Shown: piece by piece, positions 46,038 to 62,700 of the stretch
How the letters are laid out: each line of letters starts with the position of its first letter
Position numbering within the stretch: the first letter of the stretch is position 1
NCBI GenBank assembly: GCA_963978895.1
Contig: OZ022245.1
Location: forward strand, 21,162,906 to 21,226,905
Origin: Erpobdella octoculata
Taxonomy: Eukaryota; Annelida; Clitellata; Hirudinida; Erpobdellidae
Reading direction: 5' to 3'
DNA length: 64,000 nt
Program-made: the position numbers and the translations under genes
The notes under the pieces: generated by a model
Database searches by the model: none
What the model saw: the letters and a program-made list of their open reading frames with translations, nothing else
Told to the model about the DNA's origin: nothing

Positions 46038-49000
46038 ATGGGTTCTATAAACCCTAACTTTAATGACACCATGTGTGTCATTTGTCACATTGCATTCAGT
46101 AGCAGTACAGATTCTGATGTATCCACAGTTACTAAAGGAATAGACACATTGATTGAATACAGTGAGAAGTTGGGCGATACAAAATTACACCAGTATCTAC
46201 TAACAAACCCACCTCTTGTTAAAGTTCATAAGACCTGCCGTAGGAATTATACCAGCAAGCGAAGATATGATCAGAAATGTGCCCATGACAATGCTGAAAC
46301 TGACCAAGTAAATGAACCAAAATTACTTCGATCTAGTGCACCTTCATTCAACTGGAAACTTCACTGCTTCTTCTGCAGAAAATTGTGTCATAATGATCTG
46401 AAATACAAAGATAGCAAAAAGAAAACGAGGAGTGTGGCTACATTGGTGATAAGGCAAAGTATTCTTGAGCAGTGTTTGAAGAGAGGAGATGAATGGGGAT
46501 TGGATGTACATAGTCTTTTGATGACATGTAATGATCTGGTAGCTGAGGAGGCAGTTTATCATAAATCCTGTCATTCCAATTTCTTTTGTATCCGGAAGTA
46601 TGAAAGTTCTGGTAGACCAAAAGACTGCATGAAGGCTGAAACCTTTGAAAAGCTCTGTGAATGGCTGGAAGTGAGTGATTATGAGCTGTTAACAATACAA
46701 GATGTTGTTAATAAAGCTCGTGAAATGGTTCCTGGCAATGATAGTGTCTACAGTGAAGTCCACTTGAAGCAGAAACTCATTGATCGCTATGGGGAACATA
46801 TTCAATTTTGTGAGGTTCTTGGCAGGCGCAATGTTATAAGTTGGAAAAAAATGGCTGACTATATTGTTAATGAAAAATGGCATACTGATCAGAAAAGCGT
46901 TGACAACGAACATATAATAGTAACCGCCGCAAAGCTATTAAAGTCAGTTATTCGAGAGACTCGCCATGACATGGACTCATATCCAACGTGTGAAAACATT
47001 CAAAATCTTCAGTCTTCCAGAGATTGGATGCCTAATTTATTAACTCTGTTTTTGGACCATTTGATCTGTCCCGAGGGAAAAAAAATTGCTATTGGGCATA
47101 GCATTGTGCAAGCTGTCAAGCCATACTCCACTATAGCTCCTATACCATTTGCTATTGGAGTGTCAGTAGATCACATCTCGGGATCTAAATTACTTTTGAA
47201 TTTTTTGAGTCGGTTAGGTATGTCAGTTTCATACGATGAAGTTTGTCGTTTCAAACAATCAGTCACTCGTTGTGAGTCGATGGATCTCCCATCTGCATTT
47301 CCAGAGTGTTTCACACAGTATGCAGCAGATAATGTTGATCACGATGTTTGTACTCTTGATGGCTCAGGAACTCTTCATGCTATGGGTATTATTTCCATTA
47401 CAAATGCTTCCAGTGAAGACCGACCCCAAGGCCAATTTGCGGATCTACCAATACCACGACTTAAATTAATCAGTTCAAATGCTGTGGCTAAGTTGAGAAA
47501 AATCCCGTTATTTCATTGCAGTTTGCCAGATGTTTTATTGGCTAGCATCACTTATAAACCAAAGTTCCATGCTGTTCAGCCATGCATCCTGCCACCATCC
47601 ATTAATCTTGATTTACTGTGGCATATTGGTTGGTTTTTGAGTGACAATGCTAAACCGAGACCTAGTTGGGGTGGCTTCAACTCTACTGTCATTCGTGGCG
47701 ATCTATTAGAAGCATCAGATATTCGTATGCAGCCCATAATAGATCTCAATCCAAATGATCTTTCTTGTGTCTATTCCACCCTTATGTACATTTCAAAAGA
47801 AGCGGAAAAACTAAACATCAAGACTCCGGCAATTACTTTTGATCAGCCTCTCTGGCTTAAAGCCATCGGCATTGTGAATTACCATAAACTCAATATTGTC
47901 TGTCGACTTGGCGCATTCCATATTCAAATGAGTTTTCTCGGCAGCATTGGCAATTTGATGGCTGGATCAGGACTCAGCGATGTCATGGAATGTTGCTATG
48001 GCCCAAACACTGTAAAACATATAACATCTGGTAAAGCTGTTGCTCGTGCTGTGCGTGCTCATCTTCTCGTCGAATCAGCATTGTACATCATACTACTTAA
48101 GTCTGTCATGCCATCTTTAAGAAGATGCGATGCTGAAAAAGGAAGGTTGAAGTCTCTTCAAGAGTTTTATGATAGAGTGTTGGAAAATGGATATGATGTT
48201 GAAAGTGATGTTTTTCCAGATTGCTTAAATACGATTGAAAGTGCCTTGAACGAGTTGAAAGTTAGTCTTGTTCACAAATCAAGAACAGCGAAGTTGTGGT
48301 TTCACTATATACATTATGTGTCGACTCTGAAAATGTTGTTGAGAGCGGAGAGAACTGCGGACTGGAACCTGCATCTGTTAAGTATCAGACGAATGATCAA
48401 TTTATTTGCAGCGACAGGGCATAACAACTATGCCAAGAGTGCGCGTCTGTATGTTGAGATTATGACTGAATTACCTGACACACACCCTGATTTATATCAA
48501 CAGTTCATGTGTGGTGCTCATGTTGCCCGTCGAAGTAGTAAGCTATGGGCTGGGCTTTCAACAGACTTAACCATTGAACAAGTAATGATGCGAGCACTGA
48601 AAGGACAAGGTGGCTTGACTCGTGGAAGAGGGGTTACAGAGAGTGTCAGGACTACCTGGATTTCAACAGTTCATAAGACTGCTGCTGTCAAAACTGCTCT
48701 TGCTCAGCTAACTGACCTGGAATATTGCCATGCTCAAGTTCAACATCCAGAGCTTGGCAAGTCTCGAACAAGAAGGGACAATGACGATCTTTTGAAAGTG
48801 CTGGATTTTCTTGAGCTCCACAATCCTTTTGACACCACTGACATACGTCTTCACAGCTTGACTTCTGGGATTGCTGCTGCAGATTCAGATAACATCAACT
48901 GTGATGATGTAGAAAATGTTGGTGCTCGGATCATTGAGAAAATGAATGGTGTGAACTTCAAAGACGTGAAGATGAAGCGAGTGGATCAAGTCCGAACATT

Positions 49001-50528
49001 AGCACAGGTTACCAATTTAGTCAATCCAGTTGCAAAGAAAGCTTTGAATATTGATCCGACTATGCTCTTCAATCGGCTAATTGTGATAATGCAACGGTAT
49101 GAAAACATCGAATCCTATTTTGCCTACGAATTGTCTGCACAACCAACATCTTTATTCAAAGACAACTATATGCGCAAGACAGACAAATCACAACTTGGTA
49201 AAGAACTTGTCAAGGGTATTGCATCATCACAGATTCCTCAAGACACACTGCAAGTTATTGATGGTGGCTATCTTTTGCATGTTGTGCATTGGAATGAAGG
49301 ATCATCATATGGAGAAGTTGGACAACAATATGTGACATTTGTCCTGAAGCATTATGGATCCTCTGCTATTGTTGTCTTTGATGGGTATGGAACATCAAGC
49401 ATAAAGGATCAAGAGCATCAGCGGAGGGCAAAGAAGGTTGCTCCGGACATATTACTTGATGCAAACAAAGTTGCACATTCTGACCAAGGTGCATTTTTAG
49501 CAAACAAGAATAATAAAGGTTTGTTTGTATCATTTTTAATTTCTTGTCTGGTTTCAGTAGGTCTGATTGTGCACCAGGCTGCAGATGATGCTGATACTTT
49601 GGTTGCCAAAGTGGCATTGCAGATTGCTGAGGCAAATCAGGTTGTTAGTGTCATCGCAAATGACACTGATATTCTAGTGATACTATTGTATCACTTCCGT
49701 TCTGAAATGTCGGATATTTTTATGTCTTCTCAACCTGGTCGTTATGTTCACTCTATACGTGCAATTGCATCATCTTTAGGACCATTGGTGTTGAATCGTC
49801 TTCTAATAATTCACGCAATCAGTGGTTGCGATTCCACCTCATGTTTATTTGGTCATGGTAAGGTCAGCATTTTTAAGAAAATTGCCAAGACCAGAGATAT
49901 CCAGCCATTACTCGATACTTTAGAGTCGTCCATTGCCAGCAATGAAGAAGTTATGTTTGCTGGCTGTAAATTGTTAGTGTTTTTGTATGGCGGAAGTGCT
50001 ACAGATTCGCTCAACCATCTGCGCTATTCCACCTACATGCATACCACTGCTACTAGTACACAGCTACCACGACCAGAACGACTACCACCTACTGAAAATG
50101 CTGCCAAATTCCATATATACAGAGTGCATATACAAGTTCTGCACTGGAAATCACTCTCGACCACAAATTTTAATCCACAGGATTGGGGGTGGAAACTGCA
50201 CGAAGGGAAGTTTATTCCAGTAGCAACAGACATCGACGTTGCACCTGCTGATATTTTGAAGGTGGTATGTTGTAAATGCACTGCTGATGCAAAGAAACCA
50301 TGTGGAACCCGAGTCTGTACTTGTAGGAAGTATGGATTGTCTTGCGTCACTGCCTGCAAAAATTGCAACGGAGTTTCTTGCGAAAATAGGAGTGAGAATT
50401 TTCTTGAATCTGTGGAGCAAACTGAAATGGATGGTGATACTATCGCTGAGGAAGAGATTTTAGATGATGATTATTTGGAGGTACATATGCCGTGGTTCTA
50501 TGAGGAAGAAGTTGTCACTAGCAAATGA
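46038..50528 (+). CDS. Single-exon multidomain protein: zinc motifs, conserved middle region, FEN/XPG-like nuclease, CXC-like tail
   Basis: The protein has 1,496 residues with no intron. It resembles a family of large uncharacterised proteins that I recall from invertebrate genomes; no function is established. Residues 13-67 and 110-178 each have CxxC followed by HKxC (CVIC...VHKTC; CFFC...YHKSC), two zinc-binding motifs. Residues about 340-690 form a conserved block (QYAADNVDHDV, DLLWHIGWFLSDN, PIIDLNPND, TFDQPLWLKA, CRLGAFHIQMSFLGSIG, SGKAVARA). Residues about 1070-1285 carry VIDGGYLLH (D1075), VVFDGYG (D1115), ADDADTL (1183-1186), ANDTDILV (D1209, D1211) and ISGCDSTSCLFGHGK (D1265). That is the order and spacing style of the FEN1/XPG 5'-nuclease active site. 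Residues 1411-1448 are a CXC-like cysteine cluster (CCKC, CTCRKYGLSC). The C-terminus is acidic. The size, lack of introns and repeat-rich setting suggest a transposon-borne or domesticated protein. A host gene is also possible because the frame is fully intact. Confidence 0.85.
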   Translation: MGSINPNFNDTMCVICHIAFSSSTDSDVSTVTKGIDTLIEYSEKLGDTKLHQYLLTNPPLVKVHKTCRRNYTSKRRYDQKCAHDNAETDQVNEPKLLRSSAPSFNWKLHCFFCRKLCHNDLKYKDSKKKTRSVATLVIRQSILEQCLKRGDEWGLDVHSLLMTCNDLVAEEAVYHKSCHSNFFCIRKYESSGRPKDCMKAETFEKLCEWLEVSDYELLTIQDVVNKAREMVPGNDSVYSEVHLKQKLIDRYGEHIQFCEVLGRRNVISWKKMADYIVNEKWHTDQKSVDNEHIIVTAAKLLKSVIRETRHDMDSYPTCENIQNLQSSRDWMPNLLTLFLDHLICPEGKKIAIGHSIVQAVKPYSTIAPIPFAIGVSVDHISGSKLLLNFLSRLGMSVSYDEVCRFKQSVTRCESMDLPSAFPECFTQYAADNVDHDVCTLDGSGTLHAMGIISITNASSEDRPQGQFADLPIPRLKLISSNAVAKLRKIPLFHCSLPDVLLASITYKPKFHAVQPCILPPSINLDLLWHIGWFLSDNAKPRPSWGGFNSTVIRGDLLEASDIRMQPIIDLNPNDLSCVYSTLMYISKEAEKLNIKTPAITFDQPLWLKAIGIVNYHKLNIVCRLGAFHIQMSFLGSIGNLMAGSGLSDVMECCYGPNTVKHITSGKAVARAVRAHLLVESALYIILLKSVMPSLRRCDAEKGRLKSLQEFYDRVLENGYDVESDVFPDCLNTIESALNELKVSLVHKSRTAKLWFHYIHYVSTLKMLLRAERTADWNLHLLSIRRMINLFAATGHNNYAKSARLYVEIMTELPDTHPDLYQQFMCGAHVARRSSKLWAGLSTDLTIEQVMMRALKGQGGLTRGRGVTESVRTTWISTVHKTAAVKTALAQLTDLEYCHAQVQHPELGKSRTRRDNDDLLKVLDFLELHNPFDTTDIRLHSLTSGIAAADSDNINCDDVENVGARIIEKMNGVNFKDVKMKRVDQVRTLAQVTNLVNPVAKKALNIDPTMLFNRLIVIMQRYENIESYFAYELSAQPTSLFKDNYMRKTDKSQLGKELVKGIASSQIPQDTLQVIDGGYLLHVVHWNEGSSYGEVGQQYVTFVLKHYGSSAIVVFDGYGTSSIKDQEHQRRAKKVAPDILLDANKVAHSDQGAFLANKNNKGLFVSFLISCLVSVGLIVHQAADDADTLVAKVALQIAEANQVVSVIANDTDILVILLYHFRSEMSDIFMSSQPGRYVHSIRAIASSLGPLVLNRLLIIHAISGCDSTSCLFGHGKVSIFKKIAKTRDIQPLLDTLESSIASNEEVMFAGCKLLVFLYGGSATDSLNHLRYSTYMHTTATSTQLPRPERLPPTENAAKFHIYRVHIQVLHWKSLSTTNFNPQDWGWKLHEGKFIPVATDIDVAPADILKVVCCKCTADAKKPCGTRVCTCRKYGLSCVTACKNCNGVSCENRSENFLESVEQTEMDGDTIAEEEILDDDYLEVHMPWFYEEEVVTSK

Positions 50529-50797
50529 ATTTTGTTTGAGTTTCTTTTGTTTGTATATTTTCAGTTTATATCTCGTTATGACATCTTATTATGAATTTTG
50601 TTTGTGTATCAGTATTATGTTTTTTTTTTTTTTTTTTTTTTTTAGAATAGTTTATAGTCCAGTATTATGTTTAAATATTGCATTTTATGTATATATTTGC
50701 AAATTGTTAGAGCGGTGTTCCGAATGCAATTATTTGTTTTTAAATTTTATTATTTGTCATTCAATGTTTTGCTTATTTTTTGCATAATATATCTCAT

Positions 50798-50803
50798 AAT
50801 AAA
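50798..50803 (+). terminator. Poly(A) signal candidate for the 1,496-residue ORF
   Basis: AATAAA about 270 nt beyond the stop codon, preceded by a 23-nt T run near 50621-50643. Confidence 0.5.
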
Positions 50804-51442
50804 CATTCTAATTCATTCTAATATCAGTATCAGGAGTTAATTATATGTTTTTATATCATTATTATTCGATTTAATTTTCTGTACATTTTTACTTAACTAG
50901 TCTCAATATTTTTTCAATAATAAATCTCATTATTGCTATAGAAGTTTATTTCAATCACAGTTTTCCATTTAATATGTCTGCATGTATATTGTACTTAAAT
51001 TGTGTATGTTCTTACATTGCACTTTAATTGTCTGTTTTTAAATCTTTCAGCTCGCTAGTCTGAATATTATCTCATGGCTTTTAAATATGTTCCGGTCAGT
51101 GTATTCGGGTGGACTTCGGTATTTTGAATGCTCATAGGTAGACTTATAATAAACCATTGAGAAACCTTTGTCCCTAATTATTTTTATGTCAAAAATTTAT
51201 CAGCCGGACTACGAGTTGGGCGTATTTTACTATTTTAGTAACTGCGTATTAAGTTAAATAAGACGTTATATCCCTCCATCATAAACTACTTGGAAACAAA
51301 GGTGAGTTTATCATTTAATTAATATATAAATTGATATATGAATCGTTAGCTATCTGATAATTGTTTGTCTTGTTTGTTAGCAGTAAAATTGAGTAAAACA
51401 GTAAGTAATTAGTTTAATAATTAAATAGTAGTTAGTAAGTCA
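50804..51442. other. AT-rich 3' flank, no gene seen
   Basis: Nothing recognisable apart from further AATAAA-like hexamers. Confidence 0.4.
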
Positions 51443-52247
51443 GTTGTCTCAAGTCCAAGTCAAGTTAGTTGTTAGTGTTGTATTGGGGTAGTTAACTAAT
51501 ACTAACTAAACTCTAAAGTCTAACTATAGCTACTGATGTGTGTGACGTTAGCCTCGAGGCTGGCAATGCTAATTAAATATAAAAATAAATTGTGTGCACT
51601 GGTGCTGTGCTTTACATTGTTGGATGGGGTTTAAAAAATGAAATCCAATGGTATATTTGAGTTTTCTTCGGTTCAACAAATAAAAAAGTTATAAGCCAAA
51701 AACGACGATTTTCTGACGAAAATTGCATAAAATCAAGCTTGGCTCTTCTTTGAGATATTCAAACTTACTTTTAACTGCTGCACTGGGTATATCCGAGACG
51801 CTTGGTTTTAGATAATTCAATATCAAATCCAACAATGTAACTTTCGCTTCTAAAAGTTAATAAATAAAAACGTTATCAAATAAAACGTCGGACCGTATAC
51901 CAATTTCTCCGAGCAAACCGAAACTTAAACAAACGCTGCGATTGGACAATCGAGTCTAGCTCACTGTGGCTAATTATGCAAAATATGCAAAGTGGCTACT
52001 CGGTATTTTATTTTTATTTTTAATTAGCATTGCCAGCCTCGAGGCTAACTTCACACACGTCAATAGCTATAGTTTAGACTTTAGAGTTTAGTTAGTATTA
52101 GTTAACTACCCCAATACAACACTAACAACTAACTTGACTTGGACTTGAGACAACAACGTATAGCACAGCCCCAGTGCACGCAATTTATTAATTTTTATAA
52201 TTAGCATTGCTAGCCTCGAGGCTAACTTCACACGCATTAGCTATTGT
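51443..52247. mobile_element. Long inverted-repeat element (arms about 147 bp) with an extra third arm
   Basis: 51443-51589 (gttgtctcaagtccaagtca ... ttagcctcgaggctggcaat ... aaaaataaa) is almost the exact reverse complement of 52007-52154. Directly after it, 52157-52247 is a second, diverged reverse complement of about 51530-51616 (tagcacagccccagtgcacg, ttagcattgctagcctcgag). An inner inverted pair (acattgttggat / atccaacaatgt) lies at about 51616 and 51823. This looks like a foldback or MITE-type element with a partial arm duplication. No coding frame and no clear target duplication were seen. Confidence 0.7.
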
Positions 52248-52684
52248 TATATTTATTAGTAGTTAACTTAGGAATGCCAAATATTAATGCCCTGTTTATT
52301 AATTATTGTTGTGGGGTCAATTATTTACTATTAGTGAATGAAGGGTCCATACTTCCATACATAGTGTATTTACATTTTCTTATGAACATACTTGCTTTTA
52401 GAATTCATATTATCAATATATTTCTGGCAGTATCCTGAGTAATTTATAGCAATAAAAATTAATTTTGTTATTGTGTCAAGAATAGGATGATATTCCAAGT
52501 TTCAGGTTGAGAACATGCTGAAAAGTAGGTAAAATGTGATTTAAACTTTGTTGCTGAATTTAACGGACATATGAAGCTGAAGAAAGTCGTATAAAAATAA
52601 AAATTATTGATCTAATAAGACAAAAACATTAAAAATGTATTCTGATAAACCCCTTTTCCTAATTATTTTGAGTCAAACAGCTTT
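52248..52684. other. AT-rich intergenic DNA, no gene seen
   Basis: The frame at 52244-52438 is hydrophobic and unrecognised. No RNA gene is seen. Confidence 0.35.
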
Positions 52685-53110
52685 AGTTGTAGATGTTAGG
52701 GTGGGTGCTGGTAGTATAGTAGTAAAGCATTCCCTTGTATATCTAAGAGTCAGCAGCTCACATTCCTCTGCCGTCTCCAGCGTCGGCAAGGTGTGTGGAG
52801 GTAAGCGACTATCAATGACTGTCTCTAGCTGTTCTGTGAAATGGTCACAGGAGTGAGTACAGTTAAATAAGTGATTTGTGGCCCAGAGGTCGCAGAACTA
52901 GGCCCACGTTAAGCAAGTCAAACTGTACCTTCTGGGAAGGTTTACTTACTCAATTTGACTCAATAGTCGGTACTAGAAGTTCTTTAGTAGTGTATAGTCT
53001 TTTACACCAAGTATTTTAGACTAATATAGCAGTGTGTAGAAAATAACAAACTAGTTCCTGTACTAGATCATAATTAAATCCTTTTAACTTTACCCTCCTT
53101 TCATATAGGT
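52685..53110 (+). repeat. Possible tRNA-derived SINE with a family I body
   Basis: The head ggtgggtgctggtagtatag + tagtaaagca has A-box-like features. A tRNA-sized region follows (to about 52780), then a GC-richer body (ggcccagaggtcgcagaac, aggcccacgttaagcaag). The 3' part, agtcttttacaccaagtatt + ttagactaatatagcagtg, matches the repeat at 9618-9790 and 33316-33440. The B box is weak, so the SINE assignment is tentative. Confidence 0.4.
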
Positions 53111-53183
53111 TCATAATCAGCTAGGCTGAGTCACTAGAAAATTATATTCTATTGACAATATATGCTGTACATACATTATATAT

Positions 53184-53302
<119 letters not shown>

Positions 53303-53306
53303 TTAA

Positions 53307-59789
<6,483 letters not shown>

Positions 59790-59897
59790 AAGAACATCCA
59801 TGTTTTATCAAGAACATTTTTTTACTTGTTCCAATCATTTCTATTATTTTTCAGACAATTTTTTTAAATGTGTTTCATTGCACTCTGCTTATTTCCA

Positions 59898-59903
59898 AAT
59901 AAA
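59898..59903 (+). terminator. Poly(A) signal of polyubiquitin
   Basis: AATAAA 109 nt after the stop codon. A second hexamer lies at 60051-60056. Confidence 0.65.
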
Positions 59904-60059
59904 AACTCACTTATCGTTTTTTTTTCTTCATGTTTTAGTTATGTTACTTTTAAATAGATAAATAGTTAAGTTAAGGTATTGATGTTTCGAATTTATATGA
60001 TATGTTTATACTGCAGCAAATTAATTAAATAGTAGTGACAGAATCTTAACAATAAAAAA

Positions 60060-60323
60060 TCCTTTGTATTTTTTAAATCGGCAGCTACAATTCTTTTTAT
60101 TTTTCCATAATAGGTTTTCTTATATTAACATAAAATGGGGCGACCTCCAGCGAACAGAAAAATTATATCATTTTTAACCATCACCTAGCGATCGTCGTTG
60201 AACCAATTTTTTTGCTGGAACTGCAGCATGAAATTGGTGCATTTTTAATCGCCCAATCAATCTGAAAACTTAACAGAAAGTATTTCACGACAAATGCAAA
60301 CACAAAATTTCAGCTCGATCGGA

Positions 60324-60326
<3 letters not shown>
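60060..60326. repeat. Unclassified repeat tail
   Basis: cacaaaatttcagctcgatc + ggattcatatat resembles the tails of microsatellite-ending dispersed repeats. The upstream part (ggggcgacctccagcgaaca) is GC-richer. No coding content is seen. Confidence 0.35.

Positions 60327-60375
<49 letters not shown>
60327..60375 (+). repeat. (AT)n tract at the end of family K
   Basis: About 24 AT units at the junction with the minus-strand family K copy. Confidence 0.9.
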
Positions 60376-60380
<5 letters not shown>

Positions 60381-61545
60381 ACATGTCCTGACTGACTGAC
60401 TGACTGATAATCAACGCCGAGCTCAAACGCCTTATCCTAGGAACGTGAAATTTGGAAATTATATTACTTTTATTGCGTAAGCATCCACTAAGAAAGGATT
60501 TTTGAAAATTTTGCTCCTGGGGGGAAGAAACTGGAAAATAAACTTTTTTCTAAAACAATGTATATCTCGAAAACCATAAATGAGGAGATTTTGAAATTGG
60601 CATATGGATTCTTCTTGAAAAATAAAAAGGTAAGTGTTTCACCATTTTTTGAAAATTCGGTTTCCCGGACCTCAAATGTGGGTTGGAAAATTGGGTTATT
60701 TAGTTTTTAAAGTAGCTGCTACTCAAAAACTGTGAATGCTACAGGAGTAAAAATTAGTATTTAGTTTCTATTCTAAAAATAAAGATTTACGTGTTTTACC
60801 ATTTTTTAAAATTTGGTTTCCAAGACCTCAAATGTGGGGTGGAAAATAAGGTTATTTGGTTTTAATGTAACTGCTACTCGAAAACTGTAAATGCTACAGG
60901 AGTAAAAATTAGTATTTGGTTTCTACTCCAAAAATAATGAAATATGTGTTTTAGCATTTTTTGAAAATTTGGTTTCCAGGACTTCAAATGTGGGGTGGAA
61001 AATAGGGTCATTTGTTTTTTAAAGTAACTGCTGTTCAAAAACTGTAAATACCACAGATGTAAAAATTAGTATTTATTTCTATTCTAAAAATAAAGATATA
61101 CGTGATTTACCATTTTTTAAAAATTTGGTTTTCAGGACCTCAAATGTGAAGTGGAAAAAGGGTTATTTGATTTTAAAATAACTGCTTCTCAAAAACTGTA
61201 AGTGCTACAGATGTGAAAATTAGTATTTTGAGGTTTTGTGCATCTTGACACGAATTAAAAGTTACTGTGCAAATAAAATTGTCTATCGTCTTCTCCTCAA
61301 ACCTAAAAGTGCGCGGTCATCTGCTAGCAATCAAATGTAACAAAACTCGATCTATTTATGTGATCTTTGCAAAACACCAGGTCGTTTCAGTATCTGCTCT
61401 CGAGTATTGAGCGGAGCGGGAGAGAGACCTGAAACGGAAAAGCAACTGAGATCCAAAGAGCGAGCGAGAAAAGAAAAGCGACATGGAACGGAAAAGCAAG
61501 CGAGAGCGGGAAAGCGACCGGCAACGTCGGGTACCCCGTTAGTTT
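60376..61545 (-). repeat. Family K modular repeat with a family A-type head, minus-strand copy
   Basis: From the right on the minus strand: a head of family A type (ctaacggggtacccgacgtt, then pyrimidine-rich cgctttcccgctctcg words) at 61380-61545, a linker, then the tandem-monomer body and the same tail (cagtcagtcagtcaggacat) as the plus copy at 43842-45091. The shared body and tail with a different head show that these repeats are modular. Confidence 0.75.
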
Positions 61546-61915
61546 CATACAAAAATGTTGTTTATTATCATATAATGATAATTCATATAATATTAATATT
61601 GTTTAACGTTCTCTTCTCAATTTGGACATTTCATTTTTTATTATTTATTTATTTTTTGTTCTCGAACGGAGGACATATGCCACTTACACGCTCGGTGAAC
61701 AAAACATCAGACATATAATACACATAGACAAAGGGGATGGTGAGAAAAACAGAAAATTTGCATCACCGAAATATGATCAACAACAAAAAAAGTGAGCTTA
61801 ACGACATAAACACCTCAATAACATAAACGGTGCAAGAAATTGACACATCGTGATAATAGAAGAATGATTTATACAACATTGTAATTGTCATTTATATGAT
61901 AAGAAAGGCGATAGA
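61546..61915. other. AT-rich intergenic DNA, no gene seen
   Basis: No supported coding frame or RNA gene. Confidence 0.4.
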
Positions 61916-62700
61916 TCATAAAGACGAATTAGGCATGAAAATCGGCTGTACGTTGTAGAAGAAATAATTTCTGAGGGTTAGGAGTTCCAGGTTTAAACAA
62001 AGCGCTTTGTTAAAAAAGAATTTAGACAAATCAGATGAACTTAATTGGAAGCGTAGTTTGAAGTGATCGCCTCTGGTAGATTTATAGTTGAAGGCGAACA
62101 GGTGGTTTTTCAAATCAGTGGTGGATACCTGTTTGTTGACAATCCTGTAACATGAGCAAAGATCGGCAATAAGCCTACAGTGTTCGAGAGACTGGATATT
62201 AAGTGCTTTCACGCGGTCGCAGTTTTCCAGGTCTTTGACTGAAGGTGTTTGTAAACCGATTTTGGACTCTTTAAACCTAGTCGATTAAGTAGGTACTTGT
62301 GATGAGAGCTCCGTAATTGAGAACAATGTTCCAAAAGTGGTCTAGTGTAAAAATAGAATGCCTTGATTAAGAGATCCTTGTCACGAGAGACGAAAGATTT
62401 GAGAGTTAGTCGAGAACGAACTGATGCTTTATGGGTGATGCTATCGATGTGAGATCTGAAGTTGAGGTCAGACTCTAGATTAAAGCCTAGATCCTTTACT
62501 TGGTAGAGGAATTTAAGAGGTACGTTTTCCATCAAATATTGTGTAAGACTATGCTTTTGTATGGAAACTTTGATAGGGCATGCAAAACATTTGTCTGTTG
62601 CCAAGCTGGGTTGCCCTAATTTGCTCCAAGTAGGTATATAGTTAGTGCAATGATCCTAGAAGATTGGCATAGTTTGGTGTCGTTAGCTAATAGCTTAATG
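61916..62700 (-). pseudogene. LINE reverse-transcriptase C-terminal remnant
   Basis: The minus strand reads KLLANDTKLCQS (from FADDTKL), LGQPSLATDKCFACPI, VKDLGFNLESDLNFRSHID, KASVRSRLTLKSFVSRD, FYFYTRPLLEHCS, then RVKALNIQSLEHCRLIADL, CYRIVNKQV and NKALCL. This is the thumb and C-terminal part of a CR1/Jockey-type LINE. FADD is lost (ANDT) and at least three frameshifts or stops separate the blocks. It is similar in kind to the fragment at 24330-24782. Confidence 0.8.
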
